Assembly (NCBI GenBank): GCA_016744555.1
Contig: JADGED010000001.1
Span: 8,265-48,255 of the forward strand
Source of the DNA: Desulfuromonadaceae bacterium
GTDB taxonomy: Bacteria; Desulfobacterota; Desulfuromonadia; Desulfuromonadales; Geopsychrobacteraceae
Direction: 5' to 3'
DNA length: 39,991 nucleotides
The notes beneath the pieces were generated by a model. That model was not told the origin of the DNA, searched no databases, and saw only the letters and a program-made list of their open reading frames with translations. Each line of letters begins with the position of its first letter. Position 1 is the stretch's first letter. The translations under genes and the position numbers were made by a program. Positions 1 to 8,028 of this stretch are shown one piece after another.

Positions 1-662
1 AATCTATCCTCAATGCGCACGCAGCCAAAGTTAGCTGCCAAGCTTGCCATATTCCAACTTATGCTAAAGTTGATGGCACTAAAATGACTTGGGACTGGTC
101 AGCTTCTGAAAAAGGTACCAAGGTTGAAAAAGATCATGGCCATAAGGTATTTATCCCGAAGAAGGGCCGTTTCACCTACGAGAAGAATGTTGTACCTGAG
201 TATCGCTGGTACAATGGCACCTCTGATGCTTACAATATTGGCGACAAAATTGACCCTACAAAACCTACCGCCCTTAACGAACCACTTGGTGACATCAACG
301 ATAAAAATGCCAAGATCATGCCGTTCAAAGTCCATCGCGGCAAGCAGGCTTACGATGCTACCAACAACTACATGATCACTCCGAAGGTCTGGGGACCAAA
401 GGGAGACCCATCTGCCTACTGGGTTAACTTCGAAAAAATCGGTGCTGCGGCGGCATGGAAAAACGCTGCAACCGCAGGCATGAAAGAATACGACTTAGAA
501 TTCAGTGGCAACATAGAATTTACTGAAACTGAAACTTACTGGTCAATAAACCACATGGTCGCCGAAGCCGATAAAGCTCTTGGTTGCCTCGATTGTCACG
601 GAGATAGTGGCCGTCTAGATTGGGAAAAGTTGGGTTACAAAGGTGATCCAATGGATAAGTAA
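1..662 (+). CDS. Multiheme c-type cytochrome, C-terminal part (octaheme tetrathionate reductase-like)
   Basis: The reading frame is open from the left edge (first full codon at base 3), so the N-terminus and most of the protein lie outside the window. The visible part has a CxxCH heme site encoded at 36-50 (C-Q-A-C-H) followed by IPTYAKV, then a long heme-free stretch, and a last CxxCH (C-L-D-C-H) about 25 residues before the end. The CQxCHIP...KMTWDWS stretch and the terminal GRLDWxxLGYKGDPM stretch resemble, from memory, the periplasmic octaheme tetrathionate reductase (OTR) family, which can reduce tetrathionate, nitrite or hydroxylamine in vitro. The subfamily cannot be confirmed without the missing part; another large multiheme cytochrome is the alternative. 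A strong hairpin follows the stop. Confidence 0.72.
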   Translation, partial: SILNAHAAKVSCQACHIPTYAKVDGTKMTWDWSASEKGTKVEKDHGHKVFIPKKGRFTYEKNVVPEYRWYNGTSDAYNIGDKIDPTKPTALNEPLGDINDKNAKIMPFKVHRGKQAYDATNNYMITPKVWGPKGDPSAYWVNFEKIGAAAAWKNAATAGMKEYDLEFSGNIEFTETETYWSINHMVAEADKALGCLDCHGDSGRLDWEKLGYKGDPMDK

Positions 663-689
663 GAATAGATCATGAAATAAACGTTCAGC

Positions 690-728
690 AATCAAGCCGC
701 CAAAGTGAAAACTTTAGGCGGCTTGATT
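690..728. terminator. Strong hairpin between convergent genes, probable bidirectional terminator
   Basis: A perfect 12-bp inverted repeat (AATCAAGCCGCC at 690-701, GGCGGCTTGATT at 717-728) has an inner AAAGT/ACTTT stem closing a GAAA loop. It lies 27 bp after the cytochrome stop and 31 bp from the end of the convergent kinase gene. A short TGTTTAA tract follows on the plus strand; the minus side is T-poor. Confidence 0.75.
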
Positions 729-759
729 GTTTAAATACGCTCCTCAAACAACAACTATG

Positions 760-3021
760 TTAAACGCCAAGCAATGCAGCTCCTACAGCACCACCCAATT
801 GTTCAACCGTGTATGGTTTTTTCAAAAAACTTGCCGCTCCTAAAGCGAGGGCACTCTCAACCTGCTCACTAGAAGCGTAGCCGCTAACAATAACTGCCTT
901 TTGCTCTGGATACATCGCTACAATCTTCGCAAAAGTCTCATCACCATCCAAACCTGGATCCATAACCATATCTAGCAGGAGCAAATCAACCGGATGCTCC
1001 TTCACATAGGCAATGGCAGCTTCACCCGAATCAACGGCTTGAACTTGGTAATTCAACCCACTAAGAATCTTGCTGGCGATATCACGTAATTGCGCCTCAT
1101 CATCAATAACTAAAATTGTTTCACCTGCCCCATTATAATTATTAATTTCGTTTTTAAAGGTGACTGATCCCATTTTTTCGCTCTCTGAGAAAGCGGGAAA
1201 AAGAAGTGTAAATGTCGTCCCATGTGCTGCATCACTACTAACTAGTACACTTCCATCATGGTCGACCATACAGTTCCAAACCACCGCCAAGCCAATCCCG
1301 GTGCCACTACGCCCCATTTTCTTTTTTGTATAAAATGGTTCAAAAATATGGCTTAAGTCTTCATGTCTAATTCCGGAACCATTGTCTTTAACGGTTACGG
1401 CAATGTATTCACCAGCGGGGAGTGCGGCCTCGGTGCAAGCATGACTAGGCAATGTTTGCAAATAGCTGCTAATTGTAACTTCACCAGCGCCATCAAGAGA
1501 TTCAATTGCATTTGTCACCAAATTCATCAGGCATTTATTTACATGGGTTGGGGAACACAGCACCGTAGGCAAATTTGTCGCCAATGACGTGGTTATATTT
1601 ACGTTACCGTTTTCTTGCAGTAGGGTTAACACCTCAGGGAATTGCATATATTCAAGGATTAGCGCATTAATATTTGAAATGGTACGAACCTTTGCCGCCC
1701 CCCGTGCAACGGTAAGAAGGTCGGCGACAACTGCAGCTGCGCGCAAACCAGACTCTTTGATCGATGTTATTGGCTCGCGCAACTTACTATCTTCTGGCAA
1801 CCGCATTAGTAACAGTTCTGGGTAACTAACCACACCAGACAAGATATTATTCAAATCGTGGGCTACTCCGCTAGCCATTAATCCAACTACTTCCATCTTC
1901 TCCGATCTAGTAAGCTTATCCTCGGCAATTTTTCGCTCTTCAATTTCTGCACTTAATTCTTTTGTCCGCTCTTCTACCCGTTCTTCAAGTTCAAGGTTTG
2001 CATGTTCAAGTGATCTATTTAACTTTAAAACCTGTTCAAGTAATCCACCAAAACCATAATAAAAAATCAACGCCACAAAAATTAACATTACAAAGCTAAG
2101 AAAACAGGTAAAACTGATTAAGTTTTGCGTTTCCGCCACTACCTCCGTAATATCAATTGCAACAAAAAGGGAGCTAAATGATACCCCACGAAAATCTTTA
2201 ATATCAAAGATTCTATGCAATACATAAGTACGACTATCTAAAGCAAATTGATGGTGCTCATCACTCAATTCATGAGGCTTGTTACTCCAGTCGACCGTAT
2301 TAATGAATCGGCTCAAGAAGTCCTGATTTGAAGAAAAAACTGTGTGAGTATTTGTTTCTAAGGTTGCACTTTTATCCTTGTCCCAATTGTTATATTCACT
2401 ATTTTCAGTAGCTATTGCTGCAAACAAACCCAAGTCCTTCTGCAACATTTCAATAAGAAAATTTGCATTAATACCCATTTGCAGCGCCCCAACATATTCC
2501 CCTTGGTAAAAAACCGGCTGTACTACACGGTACTGATGCTTCCTTTTAGATATAGTAAAACCAGAATTTTGGACCTTTTCATTATTGACAGCTACCAAGT
2601 CAAGTCGCTTTTTACTTATATCTTTCGGCTTATCATCTGGTCGATGTACCCGCAAAAAGACTTCATTATTCGGAGTTATCCAAGCAAGCGATGCAAAATA
2701 TGGATTCTCTTGTTTTAAAGTTTTTAAAAAAGGCTGAGAAAGGGCAAGTAAGGTTTTTCGGTCACGCTCAGAAAAAGCCTTAATTATCAATGCTCTGGTA
2801 GGGGAAACTTGGTAATTTAGAAAACTTTTAATCCGTCGCTGATACTGATTAGCCGTTTGCAATACCGTTAATTCGGAAACTTGACCGGCCGCAATGGCTC
2901 GGTTATTAATCAGCCGAAGCATATTCTGTTCACCCTGCCGATAAATCATAAATAGAAAAATCCCACAAATGATCACTATCAGCATTACCATCGACAGCAT
3001 CGCCTTGTTTCTTGTGCTCAT
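760..3021 (-). CDS. Membrane-bound hybrid histidine kinase with periplasmic sensor and C-terminal receiver
   Basis: The 753-residue protein (ATG at 3021, preceded by a GGGGGA ribosome site; an upstream in-frame TTG at 3036 overlaps that site and is rejected) has one membrane segment near residues 8-28. A periplasmic Cache-like sensor follows (about 35-295, with the RVHRPDD and VQPVFYQGEYVGALQ stretches typical of chemotaxis/kinase sensors). A second membrane segment (about 300-322) and a coiled coil follow. The HisKA box has His388 in VAHDLNN, and the ATPase domain has DNGSGI and GTGIGL glycine motifs. The receiver at about 635-750 has phospho-acceptor Asp684 and Lys in FLKKPY. No separate response regulator is adjacent, so phosphotransfer to an unlinked partner is likely. 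The ligand is unknown. Confidence 0.9.
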   Translation of the reverse strand: MSTRNKAMLSMVMLIVIICGIFLFMIYRQGEQNMLRLINNRAIAAGQVSELTVLQTANQYQRRIKSFLNYQVSPTRALIIKAFSERDRKTLLALSQPFLKTLKQENPYFASLAWITPNNEVFLRVHRPDDKPKDISKKRLDLVAVNNEKVQNSGFTISKRKHQYRVVQPVFYQGEYVGALQMGINANFLIEMLQKDLGLFAAIATENSEYNNWDKDKSATLETNTHTVFSSNQDFLSRFINTVDWSNKPHELSDEHHQFALDSRTYVLHRIFDIKDFRGVSFSSLFVAIDITEVVAETQNLISFTCFLSFVMLIFVALIFYYGFGGLLEQVLKLNRSLEHANLELEERVEERTKELSAEIEERKIAEDKLTRSEKMEVVGLMASGVAHDLNNILSGVVSYPELLLMRLPEDSKLREPITSIKESGLRAAAVVADLLTVARGAAKVRTISNINALILEYMQFPEVLTLLQENGNVNITTSLATNLPTVLCSPTHVNKCLMNLVTNAIESLDGAGEVTISSYLQTLPSHACTEAALPAGEYIAVTVKDNGSGIRHEDLSHIFEPFYTKKKMGRSGTGIGLAVVWNCMVDHDGSVLVSSDAAHGTTFTLLFPAFSESEKMGSVTFKNEINNYNGAGETILVIDDEAQLRDIASKILSGLNYQVQAVDSGEAAIAYVKEHPVDLLLLDMVMDPGLDGDETFAKIVAMYPEQKAVIVSGYASSEQVESALALGAASFLKKPYTVEQLGGAVGAALLGV

Positions 3022-3069
3022 CGGCAGATCCCCCAACCTTTAAAAATAAGCTTAACCATTATTTTTTCC

Positions 3070-3125
3070 TTGTTCAACCAATAACAATTCCATTACATTA
3101 TGAACAATGACAACAATATGAACAA
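3070..3125. promoter_or_regulatory. Three TGAACAA-type heptamers upstream of the AbiEi-like gene
   Basis: The divergent spacer between the kinase and the AbiEi-like gene holds TTGTTCA at 3070-3076 (inverted) and TGAACAA at 3101-3107 and 3119-3125 (direct, 18 bp apart). AbiEi-type antitoxins are known to autorepress through repeats in their promoter, so this could be the operator. That is an inference from position only. Confidence 0.3.
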
Positions 3126-3148
3126 CTTTTTCATATTTAGAGGTAGTT

Positions 3149-4207
3149 ATGCCACGAAAAAAATTATTAAATGATGAACAAATTATCCACGATAGTGTTA
3201 AAGCAATTAGCACCATTCCGCAAAGCAAGGTCGAATTGCGCCTCCATAAAGGTGGTGGTCCATTCGCAGGAACGGTAAAAATAGCTGGTCCGTGGGGCAC
3301 CAATCACTATTATATCAAAATTGTACCAAAATTGACGCCCCAACTAGCAGATTTAGTTATCCATCAGATTAAAACCTCAACGGCACCGTTAAATTCCAAC
3401 CCGCTATTGGTAAGCCACTATATTTCACCAAAGCTTGCAGCCCTGTTAAAATTAAAAGGGATAGAGTACGCAGATTGTGCTGGAAATCTGTTTTTAAGCC
3501 AATTACCTCTATACATTGAGATTGGCGGGCAAAAACATCCACCGAAAACACCTGGAGCAGATCGCCTATTCCGCCCCGCGGGATTAAAGCTGGTCTATCT
3601 CCTTTTACGTAACCCTCAAGCAATTAATGCCACCTATCGAACTTTGGCCGAAGACGCAGGAATTGCCCTCGGTGCCATTGGTGACCTGTTTGGCGAACTA
3701 GAAAAACGGGGCAACTTAACCATCGACGAACAAGGGCAACGGCAATTACACGCCACCGAAGAGTTACTCCAGCGCTGGCAGTTAGGTTATTTGGAAACTT
3801 TACGGCCAAAATTATTTCTACAACGTTGCCAACTCCCCCCCGGCGACAACATAACCCACGTAACCGACCAACTTAAACTCCTACCCCACGGCAAGAATGT
3901 CCTTATCGGTGGTGAGCTTGGTGCCGCCCTACTTACTAGTAAGTTTAAGCCACAAGGGGCAATCTTATACCTGCAACCAGAACTGCTGTTAAAAACTATG
4001 CTGCAACTGCATTTAGTTCCCGACCCCAATGGAGAAATAACTCTACTGCAACCATTTGGACAGCAATGTAGCTGGAGTGGCTGGCAACCTGAAGGGCTGA
4101 CGATTGTTGATCCACTGCTAACCTTCGCCGAGCTTGCAGGAGACAATACCGACCAAGTGGCTGATAAACTCTATCAACAATATTTATCCCCACGCTTTAT
4201 CGAGTAA
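3149..4207 (+). CDS. AbiEi-family (COG4861-type) DNA-binding protein, orphan
   Basis: The 352-residue protein (ATG after AGAGGTAG) shows a pattern I associate with the large AbiEi-like antitoxin/transcriptional regulator family. It has a central YADCAGNLFL motif (the D-x-x-G-N-x-F signature), then RPAGLKLVYLLLRNPQAINA, a winged-helix segment (TLAEDAGIALGAIGDLFGEL, about 162-182) and a C-terminal block (GGELGAALLT ... DPLLTFAELAGD ... YQQYL). The length fits the family. In type IV toxin-antitoxin systems AbiEi neutralises the AbiEii nucleotidyltransferase and represses the operon. No AbiEii-like ORF is present on either side, so this copy may be a solitary regulator or act with an unlinked partner. 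A terminator follows, so it appears monocistronic. Confidence 0.72.
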   Translation: MPRKKLLNDEQIIHDSVKAISTIPQSKVELRLHKGGGPFAGTVKIAGPWGTNHYYIKIVPKLTPQLADLVIHQIKTSTAPLNSNPLLVSHYISPKLAALLKLKGIEYADCAGNLFLSQLPLYIEIGGQKHPPKTPGADRLFRPAGLKLVYLLLRNPQAINATYRTLAEDAGIALGAIGDLFGELEKRGNLTIDEQGQRQLHATEELLQRWQLGYLETLRPKLFLQRCQLPPGDNITHVTDQLKLLPHGKNVLIGGELGAALLTSKFKPQGAILYLQPELLLKTMLQLHLVPDPNGEITLLQPFGQQCSWSGWQPEGLTIVDPLLTFAELAGDNTDQVADKLYQQYLSPRFIE

Positions 4208-4260
4208 AACATAAAATCTGCGTGGTTCACTTTTTAGCTCGCTGACTATTTATCCTTGTT

Positions 4261-4289
4261 CAGTCCGTATAAAACTGTTATACGGACTG
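4261..4289 (+). terminator. Intrinsic terminator after the AbiEi-like gene
   Basis: Perfect 12-bp inverted repeat (CAGTCCGTATAA / TTATACGGACTG) with a 5-nt loop, followed by ATATTTATTTG, 53 bp downstream of the AbiEi-like stop codon. Confidence 0.7.
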
Positions 4290-4350
4290 ATATTTATTTG
4301 TTATCACCATCTATATTTCGCAAGAAATACAGCAGCAAAACGGATTTTTA

Positions 4351-6150
4351 ATGCAATTGGTTCCCCAAGTTTTAAAATTACTCGAGCGTACCGGGTTCCG
4401 ATTACTAATCCTCGCCATTCCGGTAGGTATTGTTGCTGGTGGTGGTGCCTTAGCATTTTATTTTGCTACCAACAGTGTTGAACATTTGATGCTCGAAAAA
4501 TTTGGACATTTCCATCCCCCACTTGAAGGCACACCAGAAAGTTCATTCAGCACTTTTATCGATAACTTATCCATCTCTCACCACTGGCTCCTGTTTTTAC
4601 TACCAGCACTCGGAGGGCTCATTTCCGGTTGGCTAGTCTACACCTTTGCCCCTGAAGCAGAAGGGCACGGAACCGATGGGGCAATTGAAGCTTTTCACCG
4701 CAAAGGTGGTGTCATTCGGGGGCGAGTTCCAATAATTAAAACTATCGCCTCAGTAATCACGATTGGTACAGGTGGATCTGCCGGCCGAGAAGGGCCAATA
4801 GCCCAAATCGGCGCAGGGTTCGGATCTTTTGTCGCTACCAAGTTGGGATTATCGGCACAAGATAGGCGCTTGCTTCTCATGGCTGGTATGGCTGGCGGCA
4901 TTGGCGCTACTTTCCGTTCCCCGCTAGGAGGTGCCCTATTTGCGGCAGAAGTATTGTACCGTGACCCAGACTTTGAACACGAAGGGCTTATCCCCTGCAT
5001 AATTTCCTCAATTATTGCTTATTCACTTTTCGGTGCCGTCACCGGTTGGAAACCACTACTTGATACTCCACTGTTCCACTTCGACAAACCATCTGAACTC
5101 CTCCTGTACTTGCTACTAGGGATATTGTGTGCTTTTTTTGGGGTTCTTTACGTTAAATTCTTTTACGGCATGCGCAACCTATTTCGCAAACTTCCCATCC
5201 CCAACTGGCTAAAACCAGCACTTGGTGGGTTTTTACTTGGAATGTTGGCAATGTTTGTTCCTCAAGTTCTCGGCTCTGGCTATGGTTGGGTGCAAGCGGC
5301 CCTATACGGCAAAATGGCTCTTTGGGTGATGTTAGTAATTGCCCTAGCAAAAATTCTGGCAACCAGCTTAACCATATCTTCTGGCGGATCCGGTGGAGTT
5401 TTTGCCCCAAGCTTAGTTATCGGTGCAATGCTTGGTGGCACCTTTGGAGCTACTGCCGAAATTCTATTCCCCATGCTAGTACAAGATCCCCGCGCTTATG
5501 TCCTAGTTGGGATGGCCGGTTTTTTTGCTGGGGTAGCAAATGCTCCAATTGCCACCTTGATCATGGTCAGTGAACTTACTGGTGATTACGGCTTGCTCGC
5601 CCCGCTGATGTTGGTCTGTGTGGTCGCAATGATCGTCATGCGTAAAAATAGTATTTACGAGCAACAAGTTGCCTGTCGATTTGACTCTCCTGCTCACCTC
5701 GGTGACTTTGTTATTGATATCCTAGAAGGGATAAAAATCCAGAGCATTGCTGACAAAGGGCGCAAACCGACCCTCATCCCGGAAGGGATGACGCTTCCAG
5801 ACATTTTGGATAAAATAGCCCCAGCCAAAACTACTTACTATCCCGTAGTAAATGGTGATGGGCTGATGGTCGGCATTTTTTCGATGACCGATATTCGTCG
5901 AATTTTGAACGAAGATATCCCCCCCACTTTAGTTATTGCTGGCGACATTGCGACAAAAAATGTAATTTCAGCAACTCAAGATGAACCACTAACCGAAGTC
6001 ATGAAAAAATTAACGGCGCGGAATCTCGATGAAATCCCTGTTGTAGACGCTGATGAACCGCAAAATGTTCTTTATATGATGTCGCGTCGCTCGCTCCTTG
6101 CCCACTACGCAGAACAAATGGAGAAAACCAAACCGAAGTATCAGACTTAA
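4351..6150 (+). CDS. ClC-family chloride channel/transporter with C-terminal CBS pair
   Basis: The 599-residue inner-membrane protein has the ClC signatures GSAGREGPIAQIG (gating Glu147, equal to E. coli Glu148) and GGSGGVFAPSLVIGAMLGG (346-364) within the usual multi-helix membrane core (about 15-435). A tandem CBS domain region (about 465-585) follows, the part that usually binds adenine nucleotides. The selectivity motif GSGIP is replaced by GHGTDGA. Aligning PLGGALFAAEV with E. coli PLAGILFIIEE puts Val201 at the internal proton glutamate (Glu203), a change associated with channel rather than Cl-/H+ exchange behaviour. The ribosome site is weak. The arsR operon begins 85 bp downstream; a functional link is not evident. 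Confidence 0.9.
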   Translation: MQLVPQVLKLLERTGFRLLILAIPVGIVAGGGALAFYFATNSVEHLMLEKFGHFHPPLEGTPESSFSTFIDNLSISHHWLLFLLPALGGLISGWLVYTFAPEAEGHGTDGAIEAFHRKGGVIRGRVPIIKTIASVITIGTGGSAGREGPIAQIGAGFGSFVATKLGLSAQDRRLLLMAGMAGGIGATFRSPLGGALFAAEVLYRDPDFEHEGLIPCIISSIIAYSLFGAVTGWKPLLDTPLFHFDKPSELLLYLLLGILCAFFGVLYVKFFYGMRNLFRKLPIPNWLKPALGGFLLGMLAMFVPQVLGSGYGWVQAALYGKMALWVMLVIALAKILATSLTISSGGSGGVFAPSLVIGAMLGGTFGATAEILFPMLVQDPRAYVLVGMAGFFAGVANAPIATLIMVSELTGDYGLLAPLMLVCVVAMIVMRKNSIYEQQVACRFDSPAHLGDFVIDILEGIKIQSIADKGRKPTLIPEGMTLPDILDKIAPAKTTYYPVVNGDGLMVGIFSMTDIRRILNEDIPPTLVIAGDIATKNVISATQDEPLTEVMKKLTARNLDEIPVVDADEPQNVLYMMSRRSLLAHYAEQMEKTKPKYQT

Positions 6151-6235
6151 CATCCACCTACCAATAACAAAAAAACTATTGACCAAAAAGGATATTAGTT
6201 CTACATTTCGCCAAACGACGAATCAAAGGATTAAT

Positions 6236-6574
6236 ATGCGCACTCTCAGTAAAACCAATAAAGCCCTTTCTGATAATAATCGATTGCGCATTTTGAAGAT
6301 ACTACAAGTACGCCCCTTATGTGTCTGCGAAATCACTGCGGTTCTTCAACTATCACCATCAACCGTTTCGAAACACATAAGTCTATTACGGGAAGCAAAC
6401 CTGATTGGCGATCGTAAAGAAGGAAAATGGGTAATCTGTCACCTCGAAGAGGCACCGAATAACCATTTTGCCGCCACAATGCTACCTCTATTGGCAACTT
6501 GGCTAGAAAATGATCAGCAAGTATTAGATGACCGCAGCAAGCTTACATCCATAAATCGGCTTGAACTATGCTAG
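6236..6574 (+). CDS. ArsR/SmtB-family metalloregulator
   Basis: The 112-residue winged-helix repressor starts at the ATG at 6236, six bases after AAAGGA. The longer in-frame ORF from 6098 overlaps the ClC gene and lacks a ribosome site. The recognition-helix region PLCVCEITAVLQLSPSTVSKHI carries the C-V-C metalloid-binding motif of ArsR (Cys29, Cys31), and a third Cys is the last residue. Metalloid binding is expected to release it from its operator. The stop overlaps the start of the next gene by 7 bases, so the regulator and permease are translationally coupled, pointing to self-regulation of an As/metalloid resistance operon. Confidence 0.88.
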   Translation: MRTLSKTNKALSDNNRLRILKILQVRPLCVCEITAVLQLSPSTVSKHISLLREANLIGDRKEGKWVICHLEEAPNNHFAATMLPLLATWLENDQQVLDDRSKLTSINRLELC

Positions 6575-7554
6575 CAATATTTACCGACTTAGCAGATTGG
6601 CTCGTTTACGGGATAGCCAATTTTTCTCCAACTAGCAACCTAGGACAAAGTCTCCATTTTTTTGTCGAAGATACCAGCAAAATTTTGGTGCTGCTGATAG
6701 TAATGATCTATATCATTGCTTTTCTGCGGGCATCACTCAACGTTGAAGCGGTGCGTAACTATTTGCAGAACCGACATCGTTTTTTTGGTTATTTGCTTGG
6801 CTCATTATTCGGTGCCATTACCCCATTTTGCTCCTGCTCGAGCATCCCACTCTTTTTAGGTTTTACCACCGCCAGAATTCCGGTTGGAATCACCATGGCA
6901 TTTCTAATCACTTCGCCAATGATCAATGAAGTTGCTATTGTTTTATTAGGGAGTATTTTGGGTTGGAAATTCACCTTAATTTACGTTGTCGTTGGAATAG
7001 CTTCCGGGATGGTCGGTGGTCTACTACTAGATCTACTAAAGGCTGAGCGCTACTTACAACCATTCTTGCGTGAAGCAATTCCAAATGAATCTGACGATTC
7101 CGCTGCAACAGGGACACTACAGCTAGAAACCATGAACATGGGTCAAAGGCACCAGTTTGCTAAAGATGAATTGGTAACTATTGTAAAACGAATTTGGAAA
7201 TGGGTATTTATTGGCGTTGGTGCAGGAGCAGCGCTACATGGATTTGTCCCAGACGGCTGGATTAGCGCAACCTTGGGAGCAGGACAGTGGTGGACGGTAC
7301 CAGCAGCAGTATTATTGGGCATTCCCCTTTATAGCAATGCCACTGGCATCATTCCAGTGATCGAAAGTCTACTTGAACATGGCTTGCCAATTGGAACAGC
7401 TATGGCCTTAATGATGAGTACTGTTGCAGCGAGTTTCCCAGAATTTGTTATGTTAAAACAAGTTATGCAGTGGCGCTTGTTGGGGATGTTTTTTATTATT
7501 TTACTTATCCTATTTACCTGCAGTGGTTGGATTTTTAACCTCCTGTGGCTATAA
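6568..7554 (+). CDS. arsP: ArsP/DUF318 (COG0701)-type permease
   Basis: The 328-residue integral membrane protein has about 8 hydrophobic segments in two halves around a polar centre (about 165-200). The signature TPFCSCSSIPLFLGF (Cys88, Cys90) and TSPMINEVAIVLLG are diagnostic of the COG0701 permease family. Characterised members with this CSCSS motif include ArsP, an efflux permease for trivalent organoarsenicals, so export of methylarsenite-like species from the cytoplasm is the best guess. The position between an arsR-type repressor and a small thioredoxin matches the common arsR-permease-thioredoxin arrangement. The exact substrate (organoarsenical or other soft metal/metalloid) is not decidable from sequence. 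Confidence 0.82.
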   Translation: MLAIFTDLADWLVYGIANFSPTSNLGQSLHFFVEDTSKILVLLIVMIYIIAFLRASLNVEAVRNYLQNRHRFFGYLLGSLFGAITPFCSCSSIPLFLGFTTARIPVGITMAFLITSPMINEVAIVLLGSILGWKFTLIYVVVGIASGMVGGLLLDLLKAERYLQPFLREAIPNESDDSAATGTLQLETMNMGQRHQFAKDELVTIVKRIWKWVFIGVGAGAALHGFVPDGWISATLGAGQWWTVPAAVLLGIPLYSNATGIIPVIESLLEHGLPIGTAMALMMSTVAASFPEFVMLKQVMQWRLLGMFFIILLILFTCSGWIFNLLWL

Positions 7555-7585
7555 ACAAACCATACGACGATAAAGGAGCTCACCC

Positions 7586-7822
7586 ATGAAAAGCGTAAAA
7601 GTTCTCGGTACTGGATGTAAAAAGTGCAATCAAGTATTGGAAATAATTGAGCAGACAATAGTCACCCAAAACCTCGATGCCACGGTAATAAAAGTTAGTG
7701 ACCTAGCCACTATCATGCAGTACAAGGTGATTTCAACTCCAGCAATAGTGGTAGAAGAACAAGTAGTTTCTACGGGGGCAATTCCAACTAGCGAACAAAT
7801 TATCAACTGGTTAGCAAACTAA
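7586..7822 (+). CDS. Small thioredoxin-fold redox protein
   Basis: The 78-residue protein has a GTGCKKC active site (Cys11, Cys14) close to the N-terminus and a cis-proline motif STPAIVV near residue 51. This is the compact glutaredoxin-like fold often called redox-active disulfide protein 2. It begins 31 bases after the permease with a good AAAGGAG ribosome site. In ArsR-linked operons such proteins are presumed to handle thiols or metalloid redox state; that role here is inferred from context. Confidence 0.85.
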   Translation: MKSVKVLGTGCKKCNQVLEIIEQTIVTQNLDATVIKVSDLATIMQYKVISTPAIVVEEQVVSTGAIPTSEQIINWLAN

Positions 7823-8028
7823 ACCTTAACAAATAATTTGGCGTATAAAGGGGAAGATGGACCCATATTGTTTCGAACCACAGTGGCAAATAAAAAAATA
7901 CTACCCACACAACCTTCAATTGCGTATATTTCATTCTGCTTCGCTGTAAACATAGGGTTACATATCTCAAAGAACAGCGGATCGTCATAATTAAAACTAA
8001 GAATTTAATTTTATACAAAGGCTCTACC

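Noticed and set aside
3052..3303. Minus-strand ORF overlapping the start of the AbiEi-like gene
   Set aside because: It lies opposite a well-supported gene, has no ribosome site and no recognisable features.
6098..6235. Longer ArsR ORF starting inside the ClC gene
   Set aside because: The extension overlaps the ClC coding end, lacks a ribosome site, and the family start matches ATG 6236 after AAAGGA.
7823..8028. Small gene or regulatory RNA between the thioredoxin and NtrC-type genes
   Set aside because: No frame with a ribosome site and no stable hairpin was seen; the minus-strand ORF here runs into the regulator gene as a shadow.
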